Shown here: one piece after another, positions 13,149 through 21,668 of the stretch
How the letters are laid out: every line of letters starts with the position of its first letter
How positions within the stretch are numbered: position 1 is the stretch's first letter
DNA from: Amaurobius ferox
Taxonomy: Eukaryota > Arthropoda > Arachnida > Araneae > Amaurobiidae
Direction: 5' to 3'
Length of the DNA: 64,000 bases
Assembly (NCBI GenBank): GCA_951213105.1
Contig: OX578133.1
Location: 144,453,051 to 144,517,050, forward strand
Made by a program: the position numbers and the translations under genes
The notes under the pieces: generated by a model
Seen by the model: the letters and a program-made list of their open reading frames with translations, nothing else
What the model was told of the DNA's origin: nothing
Database searches by the model: none

Positions 13149-13294
13149 AACTTGCCATATATGTAATGTCAGAAATACATAACATACATTTTGAAATATA
13201 CTTATATCCCAATTTAAAACATAAAAACATATACATATACACTCAATTATCACTTTCTATTTATGACATTAATTACAAACTTTTTACATATTTT

Positions 13295-15769
13295 TCATAT
13301 TCTTTGTTTTATGAAATTACTATTTACAACAATTCGAGGGCGAAAATTATACCCTCTGGCATTATAACAAGCCTCATCATCATTTCTATTATTTTCACAG
13401 TTTAATTGCTTTTCTTTAGTGACCTTCCCTTCCTTAGTTTGACTTTGATCATTATTTCTAATCACTTTCTCATTTTGATTTTTTTCTTTGTCCTGTGTGT
13501 GTGTGTGGTTTGATTCGCTTTCGTCACTATCTTTCAAATATTGTTTTCGCTCCGCTGCCATGTATAGTTTATTTATGTGCACTTTATAAGTTTTATTTTC
13601 ATCACTTTTAAGACATATTATAACATTATTATTTCGGACTAATTTCGTAATTCTAAATGGTCCATCATATCGATCCTCTAATACCCTTGGTTTTAGGAAC
13701 TTTTTTAGGTACACTGTCGCTCCTATAAATATATCGTTTTTTCTCACTATTTTATATTTCTTTATTTGTTTGTCATTTATCAGCTTTTGTTGTTCCGATG
13801 CGTCTTTCACGACTTTATCTATATTTTTTAAATGCTGTGCCACATAATTTTTATAATTATTTACATCACTATACATTATATCTATTTCTTCCTTACTTGG
13901 TATGTTTGTTTGTTTAATATTTTCAAATGGCAATGATAAATCTCTAAGATAGAACAGGAATGAAGGCTCAAATCCTGTATTACTGTTAATAGTGTTATTC
14001 ACATAAAACTTAAACCATTTTAAAGATTCATCCCATTCAAACGTAGTCTTTGACAAACACATTATACATTGTTTCATGTCTCTGTGTATTCTTTCACAAC
14101 GACCTAAAGAACTTGGGAAATAAACCGAACTGTATCGCCTTTCAATATTTAATGCATTTGTAAAATCTATGTATTCTTTACTTTTAAAAATTTGAGCATT
14201 ATCGCTTTGAATAATAATTGGAACTCCATAAGTTGTCACGAAGTTTGTTAGCTTATTCACTATTGTTTTAGCAGTAATGTCTCTGACTGCATAGGCCTCA
14301 AAGTATCGTGAAAACATGTCTACAATTGTAATTACAAAATTATTTCCTCCATTACTGCGCGGTAGTTTTCCTACGCAATCCAGTTGTAAATATATTCCTG
14401 GTTTTAATATTTCTGGCATAGCCTGAAGTCTGGCTGGTGGTATATTTTTGTGTTTTACTAATAAGCATTGATTACAAGACTTACAAAAATTTTCCACGTC
14501 TTGGAAAGCCCCTATCCAAAAATATTTTCTTGAAAGTAATTGGTATGTCTTTTTTACTCCGAAATGAGGGAAATGTGCTATCTCTATTATCTTTCCCTTT
14601 AGCGAGTGCGGTATTACAATCTTATTCTCATTTATTTTCCTATACGTTTGTCTTTTATTTTCCTTCTTTACCATTAACAGTTTATTTTGGCTATCAATAT
14701 AGTATACCTTGTTATTGTGATATCGGTTTCTTCCTTTTTGTAATTCCTCTCTAATTTTACTTAATTTTTCATCTACCATTTGTTGCTCTAATATTTTCTC
14801 CACATTTATCTCATCATTTTTAATTAAAGTATTTACATATTTGATTTGGTTATCATTGTCAAATACATATCTCGAGCAATAATCACTTGCGTTATTTTCA
14901 CCTTTTTGATATTTGAATTTAAAATCATACTGACTTATGTCAATTAGCCACCTCGATATGATATTTGGCATTTTATCTAATTTTATGTGGTACATAAGGG
15001 ATTTTGCGTCACTCAGCAAGGTGAAACTCCTTCCGAACAGATATTCTCTGAAGTGTTGTAAGGATGCGTGTATAGCTAGCAATTCTAGCTTTATTGCAGG
15101 ATAACGCTTCTCTGCCGGGTTCACAGGTCTTGAATAAAATTCGATAACATGATCGACTCCATTTACCCTTTGCATCAAAATACTACTAATTCCCTTACCT
15201 GAGCCATCCGTAGTTAAGACAAACGGGTTTACTTCATCAGGCTGTCTTACAACTGGTTCTTTAAAAATTGCATTTTTTAATTTTTCAAAAGCTTTTCTAC
15301 ATTCATTATTCCACTCGAACCTAACATTCTTTTTTGTCAAATTTACCAACGGTTCTGCAATTTGTGCATAATTTTTTATCAGACCTCTAAAATAGTTTGT
15401 TGTCCCAAGAAAGCTTTTTACTTGTTTAACCGTTTGGGGTTGTTTGAAATTTTGCACTTTTGCACAGTTTTTTATTGATGGGCTTATACCATTCGCATTT
15501 ACTTTATATCCTAAAAATTCAATTTGCGATTTGCATATCTGTAACTTCGCCGGGTCGAGTGTTAAATTATTTTCTTTCAATCTTTGGAAAACAATTTTGA
15601 TTTTCTCTAACATTTCGTCGTTATTTTGTGCGCATATGACTAAGTCATCTAAGTAAAAGTATATTTTTAACTCTGATAGATCTCCTAACACTTTGTTCAT
15701 TAAAAGTTGAAAATATGCTCCTGAGTTTTTAAGACCAAACGGAATTCTTTTAGGATTAAAATTTCCCAT
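13295..15769 (-). CDS. pol: Retrotransposon pol, second frame: RT (C-terminal part), RNase H, integrase
   Basis: 824 codons from ATG at 15769, though this Met is internal to RT. RT palm continues with FGLKNSGAYFQ (residues 11-21) and the catalytic YLDD at 39-42 (YIDD/YVDD are more usual). RNase H has acidic residues at D188 (TTDGSGKG), E229, D254 and D296. Integrase has an HHCC zinc finger (H399/H402 area, CNQC at 432-435) and catalytic D464, D523 and E559, a DD35E spacing, then a GPF motif at 703-705 of the GPY/F C-terminal domain. The charged tail (from about 745) is low complexity. Together these copy RNA to DNA, remove the RNA and integrate the product. It overlaps the upstream frame by 14 nt in +1 relation, so RT is split in this copy. 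All catalytic residues I can check are present. Confidence 0.93.
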   Translation of the reverse strand: MGNFNPKRIPFGLKNSGAYFQLLMNKVLGDLSELKIYFYLDDLVICAQNNDEMLEKIKIVFQRLKENNLTLDPAKLQICKSQIEFLGYKVNANGISPSIKNCAKVQNFKQPQTVKQVKSFLGTTNYFRGLIKNYAQIAEPLVNLTKKNVRFEWNNECRKAFEKLKNAIFKEPVVRQPDEVNPFVLTTDGSGKGISSILMQRVNGVDHVIEFYSRPVNPAEKRYPAIKLELLAIHASLQHFREYLFGRSFTLLSDAKSLMYHIKLDKMPNIISRWLIDISQYDFKFKYQKGENNASDYCSRYVFDNDNQIKYVNTLIKNDEINVEKILEQQMVDEKLSKIREELQKGRNRYHNNKVYYIDSQNKLLMVKKENKRQTYRKINENKIVIPHSLKGKIIEIAHFPHFGVKKTYQLLSRKYFWIGAFQDVENFCKSCNQCLLVKHKNIPPARLQAMPEILKPGIYLQLDCVGKLPRSNGGNNFVITIVDMFSRYFEAYAVRDITAKTIVNKLTNFVTTYGVPIIIQSDNAQIFKSKEYIDFTNALNIERRYSSVYFPSSLGRCERIHRDMKQCIMCLSKTTFEWDESLKWFKFYVNNTINSNTGFEPSFLFYLRDLSLPFENIKQTNIPSKEEIDIMYSDVNNYKNYVAQHLKNIDKVVKDASEQQKLINDKQIKKYKIVRKNDIFIGATVYLKKFLKPRVLEDRYDGPFRITKLVRNNNVIICLKSDENKTYKVHINKLYMAAERKQYLKDSDESESNHTHTQDKEKNQNEKVIRNNDQSQTKEGKVTKEKQLNCENNRNDDEACYNARGYNFRPRIVVNSNFIKQRI

Positions 15770-17651
15770 AAAAGTTGTGAACGTTAAGGCCTTGTTTTCT
15801 TCTATCTTGTTTTCTTAGTTCGATCTGAAAAAACGCCGCCTTCAAATCCATAACTGTATAAATTTTACTACCAGCGATATTTTGTAATATATCCTTCACC
15901 TTTGGTAAGTTTATTGGCAAAAGTGGTAAATACGCGTTTATGGCCCTATAATCAATAGCAAGTCTATATTTAGGTTCTTCATTTGGTTTACTTGGTTTCT
16001 TTACAAGAATAATGGGACTAGCGTACGTGCTTTGTGAACTTTCAATAATGTCATTTTCCAATAATTCCCTAATTTCTTTTTGCGCAATTTCTCGTACTGC
16101 TCTCGGAATTGGGTATGGTCGACTCTGAATAGGATAATTGTGCATAAGTTCGATTTTCGGTACTATTGCTGATGTTTTACCTAGGGTAGCATATGACTTT
16201 GAAAAAACCTCTGTATTGGTCATCATTAATGCAATAACTTTATTTCTATCTTCCTTATTTAAGTGCTGTACTTGAAAATCGTCTGGAGATATTTCTTTCT
16301 TTCTTAATTCCCGAACTTGTTGATACTCTGTTTTATTTAAATTTTGAATGTTATTAATTTCCAACGTGGGTTTACTGCTTTTATTTTTTGTATCAACAAT
16401 TTCGATTTGTTCTGTTATTATACCCACGTTCATATTTTTATTAAGTGTAATTTGGCAATTTTTTTCATTGTATAACAACATTCTAATCTTATTTTTATTT
16501 TCTATACTTTGGATCGCTTCCTCCGTGATTAATGTTCTTGCCATTTTTATTGGAGAAAATAAAACATCCTGTCCCTCATTTAATTCCTGTGACAAAATCA
16601 ATTGGACTATTTCTGACTCCCCTGGCTTTAATGTTATTTTTCTTTTCAATTTAGCGAAAATCTGTTTTTCCTCTTTCTTTTTAACATTCTTATTCTTATT
16701 ACTTTCATTAGAACTTGGTAACCATTTTTCATCATTTACATTATCGCGAGTGCTACAATTTTGCATATTAGCGTTTTTTCTATCGTTATCGCTTTCATTA
16801 TCCTCGCTTATTCTACCTTCATTCTCATTATTGAATTCATTACAACAATTATTTATTTCCTCATATTCGTCGTCATCATTATCATCGCTTATTCTATCTT
16901 CATTCTCATTATTGGACTCATTATAACAACTATTTATTTCCTCATATTCGTCGTCATCAGTATTATAATTTTCATAATTACTATTATATCTATTTTCATC
17001 GCGAATTCCCTGGCTTTGTGGTTTTTGTTTTGAATTCTGTATTGGGTTTGTATTTTCACTTTTATACAATTTAATCGCAGTATTCCCAAATTGTACTTCG
17101 TTATCTTCTGTATTTAAAATTGCTTTATGTGAGGATAAAAAGTCGTAGCCTAAAAGCATTTTATATTGCCCCTGAAAGTTCTGTTTTGTCACGAAAAAAT
17201 AATTTTTGCATGCCTTTTCCCCAATTCTAAATGAAAATTGAATGCAATTTAAAAATTCTATATTTTCTTTAGTAAACGTCTGAAGTATTACTCTTCTGGT
17301 TATGTATTTTATTTTTACATTTCTATTCTGTTTTAGTTTTTGAAATGTTTCCAAATCTATAATACTAACTTGAGCCCCACTATCAATTACACTTATTATT
17401 TTTATTCCTTTGCAATCTATTTCTACCATCGGTAATTGTGGGCTAGATACGTTTTCACATTCGCTTGAAAGGATACTTTTGGTATCATATTTTGCTTTAT
17501 CATTATTTTCATAATATTGTCCTCTCTCCAAATTTGTATAGTTTTGCCAGTCATCTCCATTTTTGTTATTTCTATATGTTTGTGAACCGAATTTATTTAT
17601 TTCTCTGGAATTTGTACGATTCGTTCCTTGGTCCCAAATTCCAGCTCTTAG
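15756..17651 (-). CDS. pol: Retrotransposon pol, first frame: protease and RT (N-terminal part)
   Basis: No convincing ATG opens this frame. It is continuous up to the gag stop and is best entered by -1 frameshifting at 17651-17657; a TTG at 17531 is only an internal codon. Counting from 17531, the aspartic protease motif DSGAQVS is at residues 50-56 with LLGYDFL about 80 residues later, as in retroviral-type proteases. A long acidic Asn/Glu/Asp-rich spacer (about 175-265) follows, then RT: PIPRAVREIAQ, SPIILVKK, YRLAIDYRAIN and YTVMDLKAAFFQIEL (motif A with the first catalytic Asp). The frame ends shortly after motif A; the rest of RT is in the next frame, so a one-base shift separates them. 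Protease would process Gag-Pol; RT copies the RNA genome. Confidence 0.9.
   Translation of the reverse strand, partial: LRAGIWDQGTNRTNSREINKFGSQTYRNNKNGDDWQNYTNLERGQYYENNDKAKYDTKSILSSECENVSSPQLPMVEIDCKGIKIISVIDSGAQVSIIDLETFQKLKQNRNVKIKYITRRVILQTFTKENIEFLNCIQFSFRIGEKACKNYFFVTKQNFQGQYKMLLGYDFLSSHKAILNTEDNEVQFGNTAIKLYKSENTNPIQNSKQKPQSQGIRDENRYNSNYENYNTDDDEYEEINSCYNESNNENEDRISDDNDDDEYEEINNCCNEFNNENEGRISEDNESDNDRKNANMQNCSTRDNVNDEKWLPSSNESNKNKNVKKKEEKQIFAKLKRKITLKPGESEIVQLILSQELNEGQDVLFSPIKMARTLITEEAIQSIENKNKIRMLLYNEKNCQITLNKNMNVGIITEQIEIVDTKNKSSKPTLEINNIQNLNKTEYQQVRELRKKEISPDDFQVQHLNKEDRNKVIALMMTNTEVFSKSYATLGKTSAIVPKIELMHNYPIQSRPYPIPRAVREIAQKEIRELLENDIIESSQSTYASPIILVKKPSKPNEEPKYRLAIDYRAINAYLPLLPINLPKVKDILQNIAGSKIYTVMDLKAAFFQIELRKQDRRKQGLNVHNFYGKF
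17605..17644 (-). promoter_or_regulatory. Frameshift-stimulating stem-loop
   Basis: On the element strand CTGGAATTTG (plus 17635-17644) pairs perfectly with CAAATTCCAG (plus 17605-17614) across a 20-base loop. It begins 6 nt after the UUUAAAC heptamer, inside the spacing typical of -1 frameshift stimulators. GAAC in the loop could pair with GUUC downstream to make a pseudoknot, which is speculative. Confidence 0.8.
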
Positions 17652-18787
17652 TTTAAATTACTATTATTATTGTTTCTCTCATATGTGTTTGATCTTATAT
17701 TTCTTCCGTTGCGCCCCCTAAAATTTCCTCTTATACTTTGCCTCTCTCTATTTTCTACGTTGGTTTCTAATTGATCGTAATAATTTCTTTGATCATTATT
17801 ATTTCCTTGATATTCCCTATTATTTCTATTATATCCTCCTCGTTCAAAATTTCTGCGATTTTCGTTTCTGTTTCCTCTGATATAATTTGTTTGCTCCAAC
17901 CCATATTGCTGATAATTCATTCGTTTGGGATTCCTTGCAAATGCAGTATTACACTCATTGTACCAGCAATCTGAAAAATAATGTCCATTTTTTCCGCACC
18001 CTATGCAAAAAACAGCTCGTTCCATGGATTGATTTGGTATATTTTGCAATTTTAATTTATTAATTTCTAAAGTCAAATCTTGAACCTGTGTTGTAAGTAA
18101 CATTTCTTTCAGTTCGTTATGTGATTCTTCTGGAGTCCTATTATTAAGAATTATTTCAAACAGTTCGGCATCTTTTATGGCATCTTCAAACCGCTGCGGA
18201 TCTTTTTTCTTCACTTCAATTGCCAAATCAGGGCGTAATGCGCTAATGAATTTTCCCAACATTATTTTATTGGTTATTTTCTCTACCTCTCCATCTGTTG
18301 TATCCTTAAGGTTCAAAAATTTACGCGCTGCGTTTTTTATTTTTAGCACAAGCTCGTCCACTGACATATCAGGCGTTTGTTTTATTTTATTGAAAGCGTC
18401 CTGTTCTTGCGTTATCGTTATTCTGTTTGAAAATTTATTTATTAGTAATATTTTTATTTTATCAAACTCCTTTTCGTTTTGTAATTCAGGGTTTTGAATT
18501 AAAAACTGCATAGCCTTATCTTTTAATCTGGTTTTAATGATAGCCACTTTATGCTCTTCCTTCCAACTTGCTAACTCCGCTAATTCATCAAATTGTTTTA
18601 TAAAGAAATTTATATCTTCCTCCTTACTCCCACTAAATAATGGCAGGATCTGCATTACTGGAATATCCATATTTTTATTATTTCTATCCAATTTACTATA
18701 ATTTTTATTTGATATTTTTGAATCTTCTTTCAAACTTGAACTCCTTGTTATAATTGAACTTTTCACCACTTTTTTAACTGGTCCCAT
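17648..18787 (-). CDS. gag: Retrotransposon Gag
   Basis: 379 residues from ATG at 18787. Gag packages element RNA into virus-like particles in the cytoplasm. The middle (about 45-235) looks like a retrotransposon-gag capsid domain: 'LPLFSG' followed by helices with FIKQFDELAELASW, KDKAMQFL and FISALRPDL. A single CCHC zinc knuckle (CX2CX4HX4C) is at residues 261-274, CIGCGKNGHYFSDC, giving nucleic-acid binding. The tail is rich in Asn, Arg and Gly (NRNNREYQGNN-type), basic and disordered. The stop at 17648-17650 directly follows the slippery heptamer, so most ribosomes would end here and a fraction would make Gag-Pol. Frame intact. Confidence 0.93.
   Translation of the reverse strand: MGPVKKVVKSSIITRSSSLKEDSKISNKNYSKLDRNNKNMDIPVMQILPLFSGSKEEDINFFIKQFDELAELASWKEEHKVAIIKTRLKDKAMQFLIQNPELQNEKEFDKIKILLINKFSNRITITQEQDAFNKIKQTPDMSVDELVLKIKNAARKFLNLKDTTDGEVEKITNKIMLGKFISALRPDLAIEVKKKDPQRFEDAIKDAELFEIILNNRTPEESHNELKEMLLTTQVQDLTLEINKLKLQNIPNQSMERAVFCIGCGKNGHYFSDCWYNECNTAFARNPKRMNYQQYGLEQTNYIRGNRNENRRNFERGGYNRNNREYQGNNNDQRNYYDQLETNVENRERQSIRGNFRGRNGRNIRSNTYERNNNNSNLN
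17651..17657 (-). promoter_or_regulatory. -1 ribosomal frameshift slippery heptamer UUUAAAC
   Basis: In gag frame the codons read AAU UUA AAC UAA, so U UUA AAC fits X XXY YYZ exactly and abuts the gag stop. A -1 slip continues as CUA AGA GCU, the frame that stays open into protease. Confidence 0.88.
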
Positions 18788-19029
18788 TCCTATATCCCAT
18801 TTTTCTAATTATACCTTTGATCTCATTTAAAAGAACCATTTTTTCCATTTCATTGATAAAACTTTACATAATCATACATATAACATAAGGAGAAATGAGA
18901 ATTGTGCACAATATTTTCACAATCATCTATGTCGCCACCAGTTGTCCAACCTTATCAATATTTATTTTTTTTTATTATTATTCCTTTTATTTTTATTAAT
19001 TTCATAAATCCTTATTTTATTCCCGTTAC

Positions 19030-19051
19030 TGCTAAAGTCACGAGCACCAAA
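19030..19051 (-). promoter_or_regulatory. Primer binding site
   Basis: Two bases inside the 5' LTR the element strand reads TGGTGCTCGTGAC, starting with the TGG that pairs with a tRNA CCA end. The match would be a tRNA ending GTCACGAGCACCA; I cannot assign it to an isoacceptor with confidence. Confidence 0.65.
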
Positions 19052-19947
19052 TGTGCCGATTTATTAATTTTGTTGATTAAAATTAATATTGTCAAAAAAT
19101 GCATTTTACATTAAATTAATTATTTATTAGTATATTAATTATACATGTAATTTGTTCTTAAACTTACTGCTGTGTACATTGCGTTGGTGGCCGCAAAACC
19201 CACCTATTTCTGTGTTTAACGGGATACTAAGTTAACAAACTAAAAATTAAGGTTAATAGTAAAGGAACAAACATTTATTTATCACATACTCAATTTACAC
19301 TCTTTAGTTTTACAAATTAAATAACTATCACAATAGTGGAATACATCTCAATGGTAGTTCGGGGGGTGTAATGCCAGATGAATTGATATTTGGTTGGAGC
19401 ACGTGGTGGGATGCATTAATTAGCTTTTCCTTAAAAACACAAATTTAGACAAATAGGTTATCCTCATATAGTTTGTACGGTACCTGATCTTCTTTCATAT
19501 AACTTGGGTAACACCGATGCCTTGTCACACTTTACACTTGCAATACCAGATGAACATGAGCTCTCCTTCGAATTCCTATATCAGAGACGCACACACAACT
19601 CTTAACTCTGCTACCGTCGCTTCTTCTTGACTAGTCTAACTCCAACAGCCTGCCTTGACCAATTCTGACTCCCACTTCGAGCAACTCTCACTTATATCCC
19701 TTTTTCGGTCGGCGGTCCACGTGCTGAAATGTAGAGCTGAGAGCTAATCCGTAGACATGGCGTCGCCGTCTCGGTTGCCGCCAAACGGCTTAGTGTGGTA
19801 TGTAAACATGGGCGTGGTATGTAAGATATGGGGCCACCTGTATATTATCGCCCATCTGCTTAGCGTGGGGATAATCCGCCCGCATTCCTGGTTCCATTAT
19901 TTTTTAATCCTTCCAAATATTTATTACTTTACATTTCTGGCATTACA
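19052..19947 (-). repeat. 5' LTR (element orientation)
   Basis: 896 bp, same ends as the left LTR and lacking its 4-base insertion. It carries the promoter elements noted separately and AATAAA on the element strand (plus 19274-19279). Its GC-richer part lies upstream of the putative start site. Confidence 0.95.
19665..19696 (-). promoter_or_regulatory. LTR core promoter (TATA and initiator-like)
   Basis: On the element strand TATAAG (plus 19691-19696) is followed by TCAG (plus 19665-19668), the A lying 30 nt downstream of the first T of TATAAG, normal for a TATA-plus-Inr promoter in arthropods. The same pair exists in the other LTR near 12298-12329. Confidence 0.55.
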
Positions 19948-19952
19948 AGTAG
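19948..19952. repeat. Target site duplication AGTAG (right copy)
   Basis: Second copy of AGTAG. After it the interrupted Helitron resumes with 'tacgggtcctatacaatttt', which aligns to 23314 onward. Confidence 0.9.
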
Positions 19953-20216
19953 TACGGGTCCTATACAATTTTAATGCTTTCATTTTGCATATATTGATTC
20001 CATTCCTTTTTTTTTGTAAATTTGCTTTCGAAATGGGCCAGGATGTTTTATTCTGCAGATCTGCCCGTGACGATAATTTTGCATGATGAGAACAGATATT
20101 CATAAACTTCTCTTTAGGAGCATTAAATTTAATATTTTAACATAATTTGCATATGAATCTGAATTATAAGTTTCTTTATATTTTATACTCCGTACGAAGA
20201 ACGGGTATGCTGCTAG

Positions 20217-20238
20217 TCTATATAAATAAAAATGAAAA

Positions 20239-20292
<54 letters not shown>

Positions 20293-21668
20293 ACACCATC
20301 ACGGGAGAACGGCTGAACCGAATTTGATGAAATTTTGTGGGTAGCCCAGAAATAGCCCCACTTAAAATTATATCCGTGTTTTGAGTTTCTACGACCAGTG
20401 GTTCTCGAGATATTAGTAAAAAACGAAATTTTCGTTTGTCTCATCGTCACGGAAAAACGGATGAACCGAATTTAATGAAATTTGGTGAATAGCCTTGAAA
20501 TATCCCCCCATAAATTTTGTCCAAGTTTCGAGTTTCTAAGACCTGGGGTTGTCGAGATATTAATGAAAAACGGAACTTTTTCCTAGGAGTTCTACTCCCT
20601 AACTCCGTGGTTTATCCAAACGAAAAGCTTGAATATCGTTTGAAAGTGAATTAAAATTTAATCTCTGAGTTTGATGGGAGATTTTTTGCGTTAATTAGTC
20701 ACTTTCTGAAGACATGAATTGTTTGAAACATGATTTAAAGGGGAAATCTATCTCCATGGTTCATGGTTTATTTAAAACAAGCTTTTACGGAACAATGAGA
20801 AGTATAGAGAAATCAAAATCGTTATTTAATTTCGCAGTTTATGTTATAAGACATGACATATTTAACATGTTATAAGATTCTATCTTATATGATGTTACTC
20901 AGAAACGAAATTAAATTAAATCTGTCTGTTAATTTTAATAATTATTTTTTCGATTTGAATAATAAATAAATGGATATAAAAATATATTTTAGAAAAGAAC
21001 GATTTGATTTTTCTTATAGCATTTTTGACTGGATAATATCAATTACGGTCTTCAGGTTTAAAAATTATTATTATTTATATTTTCGGGGATTATTGATTCA
21101 AGGATTATTGATATTTTCAAGTTATTATGCAATTATTTTATTATGACAAAAATTGTTTAAACTCATATATTGTATGTTGTACGAATCTTCTACAAATACA
21201 CGTGTATATCTTTTAATCTACGAGAATATAAGTAGTACAGGTATATTGACATATGTTTTGATATATATTGGCATATATTGGAATCAATTACGACCTTCTG
21301 GTATAAAGAGTGCGGATATTATTGATGTTTTCAATTTATTACGTCATCTCTTTTATTTTGGCAAATAACGGGTAATCTTCTACTAACACATTGGCATATT
21401 TTCTGATCTGCGACAATATAATTAGTACGGGGTTGCATATATTCATTCAATTCCTATTTTTTCTTCTGTAAATTTGCTTACAAAAGGGGGCAGGATGTTT
21501 TATTCTTCAGATCTGATCGTGAAGATAATTTTGCATAGTGAGAACATATATTCTTAAACTTCTCTTTAGGAGCAATAAATTTAATATTTTAACAGAATTT
21601 GCACATGATTGCGAACTTTAAGTTTCTTTAAATTATACACTCCGTACGAATAAGGGGTGTGCTGTTAG
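20217..21668 (+). mobile_element. Non-autonomous Helitron H2, directly abutting H1
   Basis: Begins TCTATATAAATAAAAATG at the base after the CTAG of H1. A long (TCTG)n tract (20239-20286) and the 'cacgggagaacggctgaac' 5' motif follow. Its 3' end is decayed (TCCGTACGAATAAGGGG...CTGTTAG at 21640-21668). About 1.45 kb, no coding sequence. Confidence 0.65.

Larger units (their letters stand above)
11680..19947 (-). mobile_element. Ty3/Gypsy-like LTR retrotransposon (8.27 kb), minus strand
   Basis: Complete LTR structure. LTRs lie at 11680-12579 and 19052-19947, target duplication AGTAG at 11675-11679 and 19948-19952, and between them gag, protease, RT, RNase H and integrase in that order, which defines the Ty3/Gypsy arrangement. 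The LTRs appear identical except for a 4-base indel, so insertion was recent. The insertion lies inside Helitron H1; the related Helitron at 23296-23360 keeps the empty-site version of the sequence. No envelope-like ORF is present: ~715 bases between the pol stop and the left LTR hold only a long A tract and the polypurine tract. RT carries a frame break, so this copy is probably not autonomous. Confidence 0.95.
9473..20216 (+). mobile_element. Non-autonomous Helitron H1, interrupted by an LTR retrotransposon
   Basis: Starts TCTATATAAATAAAATTG after an A at 9472, then (TCTG)n and 'tcacgggagaacggctgaac'. Ends with the small hairpin CCGT-ACGAAGA-ACGG (20190-20204), eight bases and CTAG (20213-20216). 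TC start, 3' hairpin, CTRR end and A|T insertion are the known Helitron signature. Without the LTR element (11680-19947) and its duplicated target it is about 2.47 kb, close to the uninterrupted minus copy at 50906-53266. The interior has many degenerate 'aaatttggcga' motifs and a conserved hairpin, and no Rep/Helicase gene, so it would need enzymes supplied in trans. Confidence 0.75.

Noticed and set aside
12580..13294. Possible envelope gene of an errantivirus-type element
   Set aside because: No frame of useful length, signal peptide or membrane segment between pol and the 3' LTR.
12977..13405. 142-aa plus-strand frame
   Set aside because: Antisense shadow of the retrotransposon 3' region; its Phe run is the T56 tract.
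16348..17033. Hydrophobic plus-strand frames that look like membrane proteins
   Set aside because: Antisense of the Asp/Glu/Asn-rich spacer in pol; acidic codons read backwards give Ile, Leu, Phe and Ser.
20239..20286. Regular 4-base repeat array as a possible CRISPR
   Set aside because: It is a (TCTG)n microsatellite inside a Helitron 5' end, without spacers, in a eukaryotic context.
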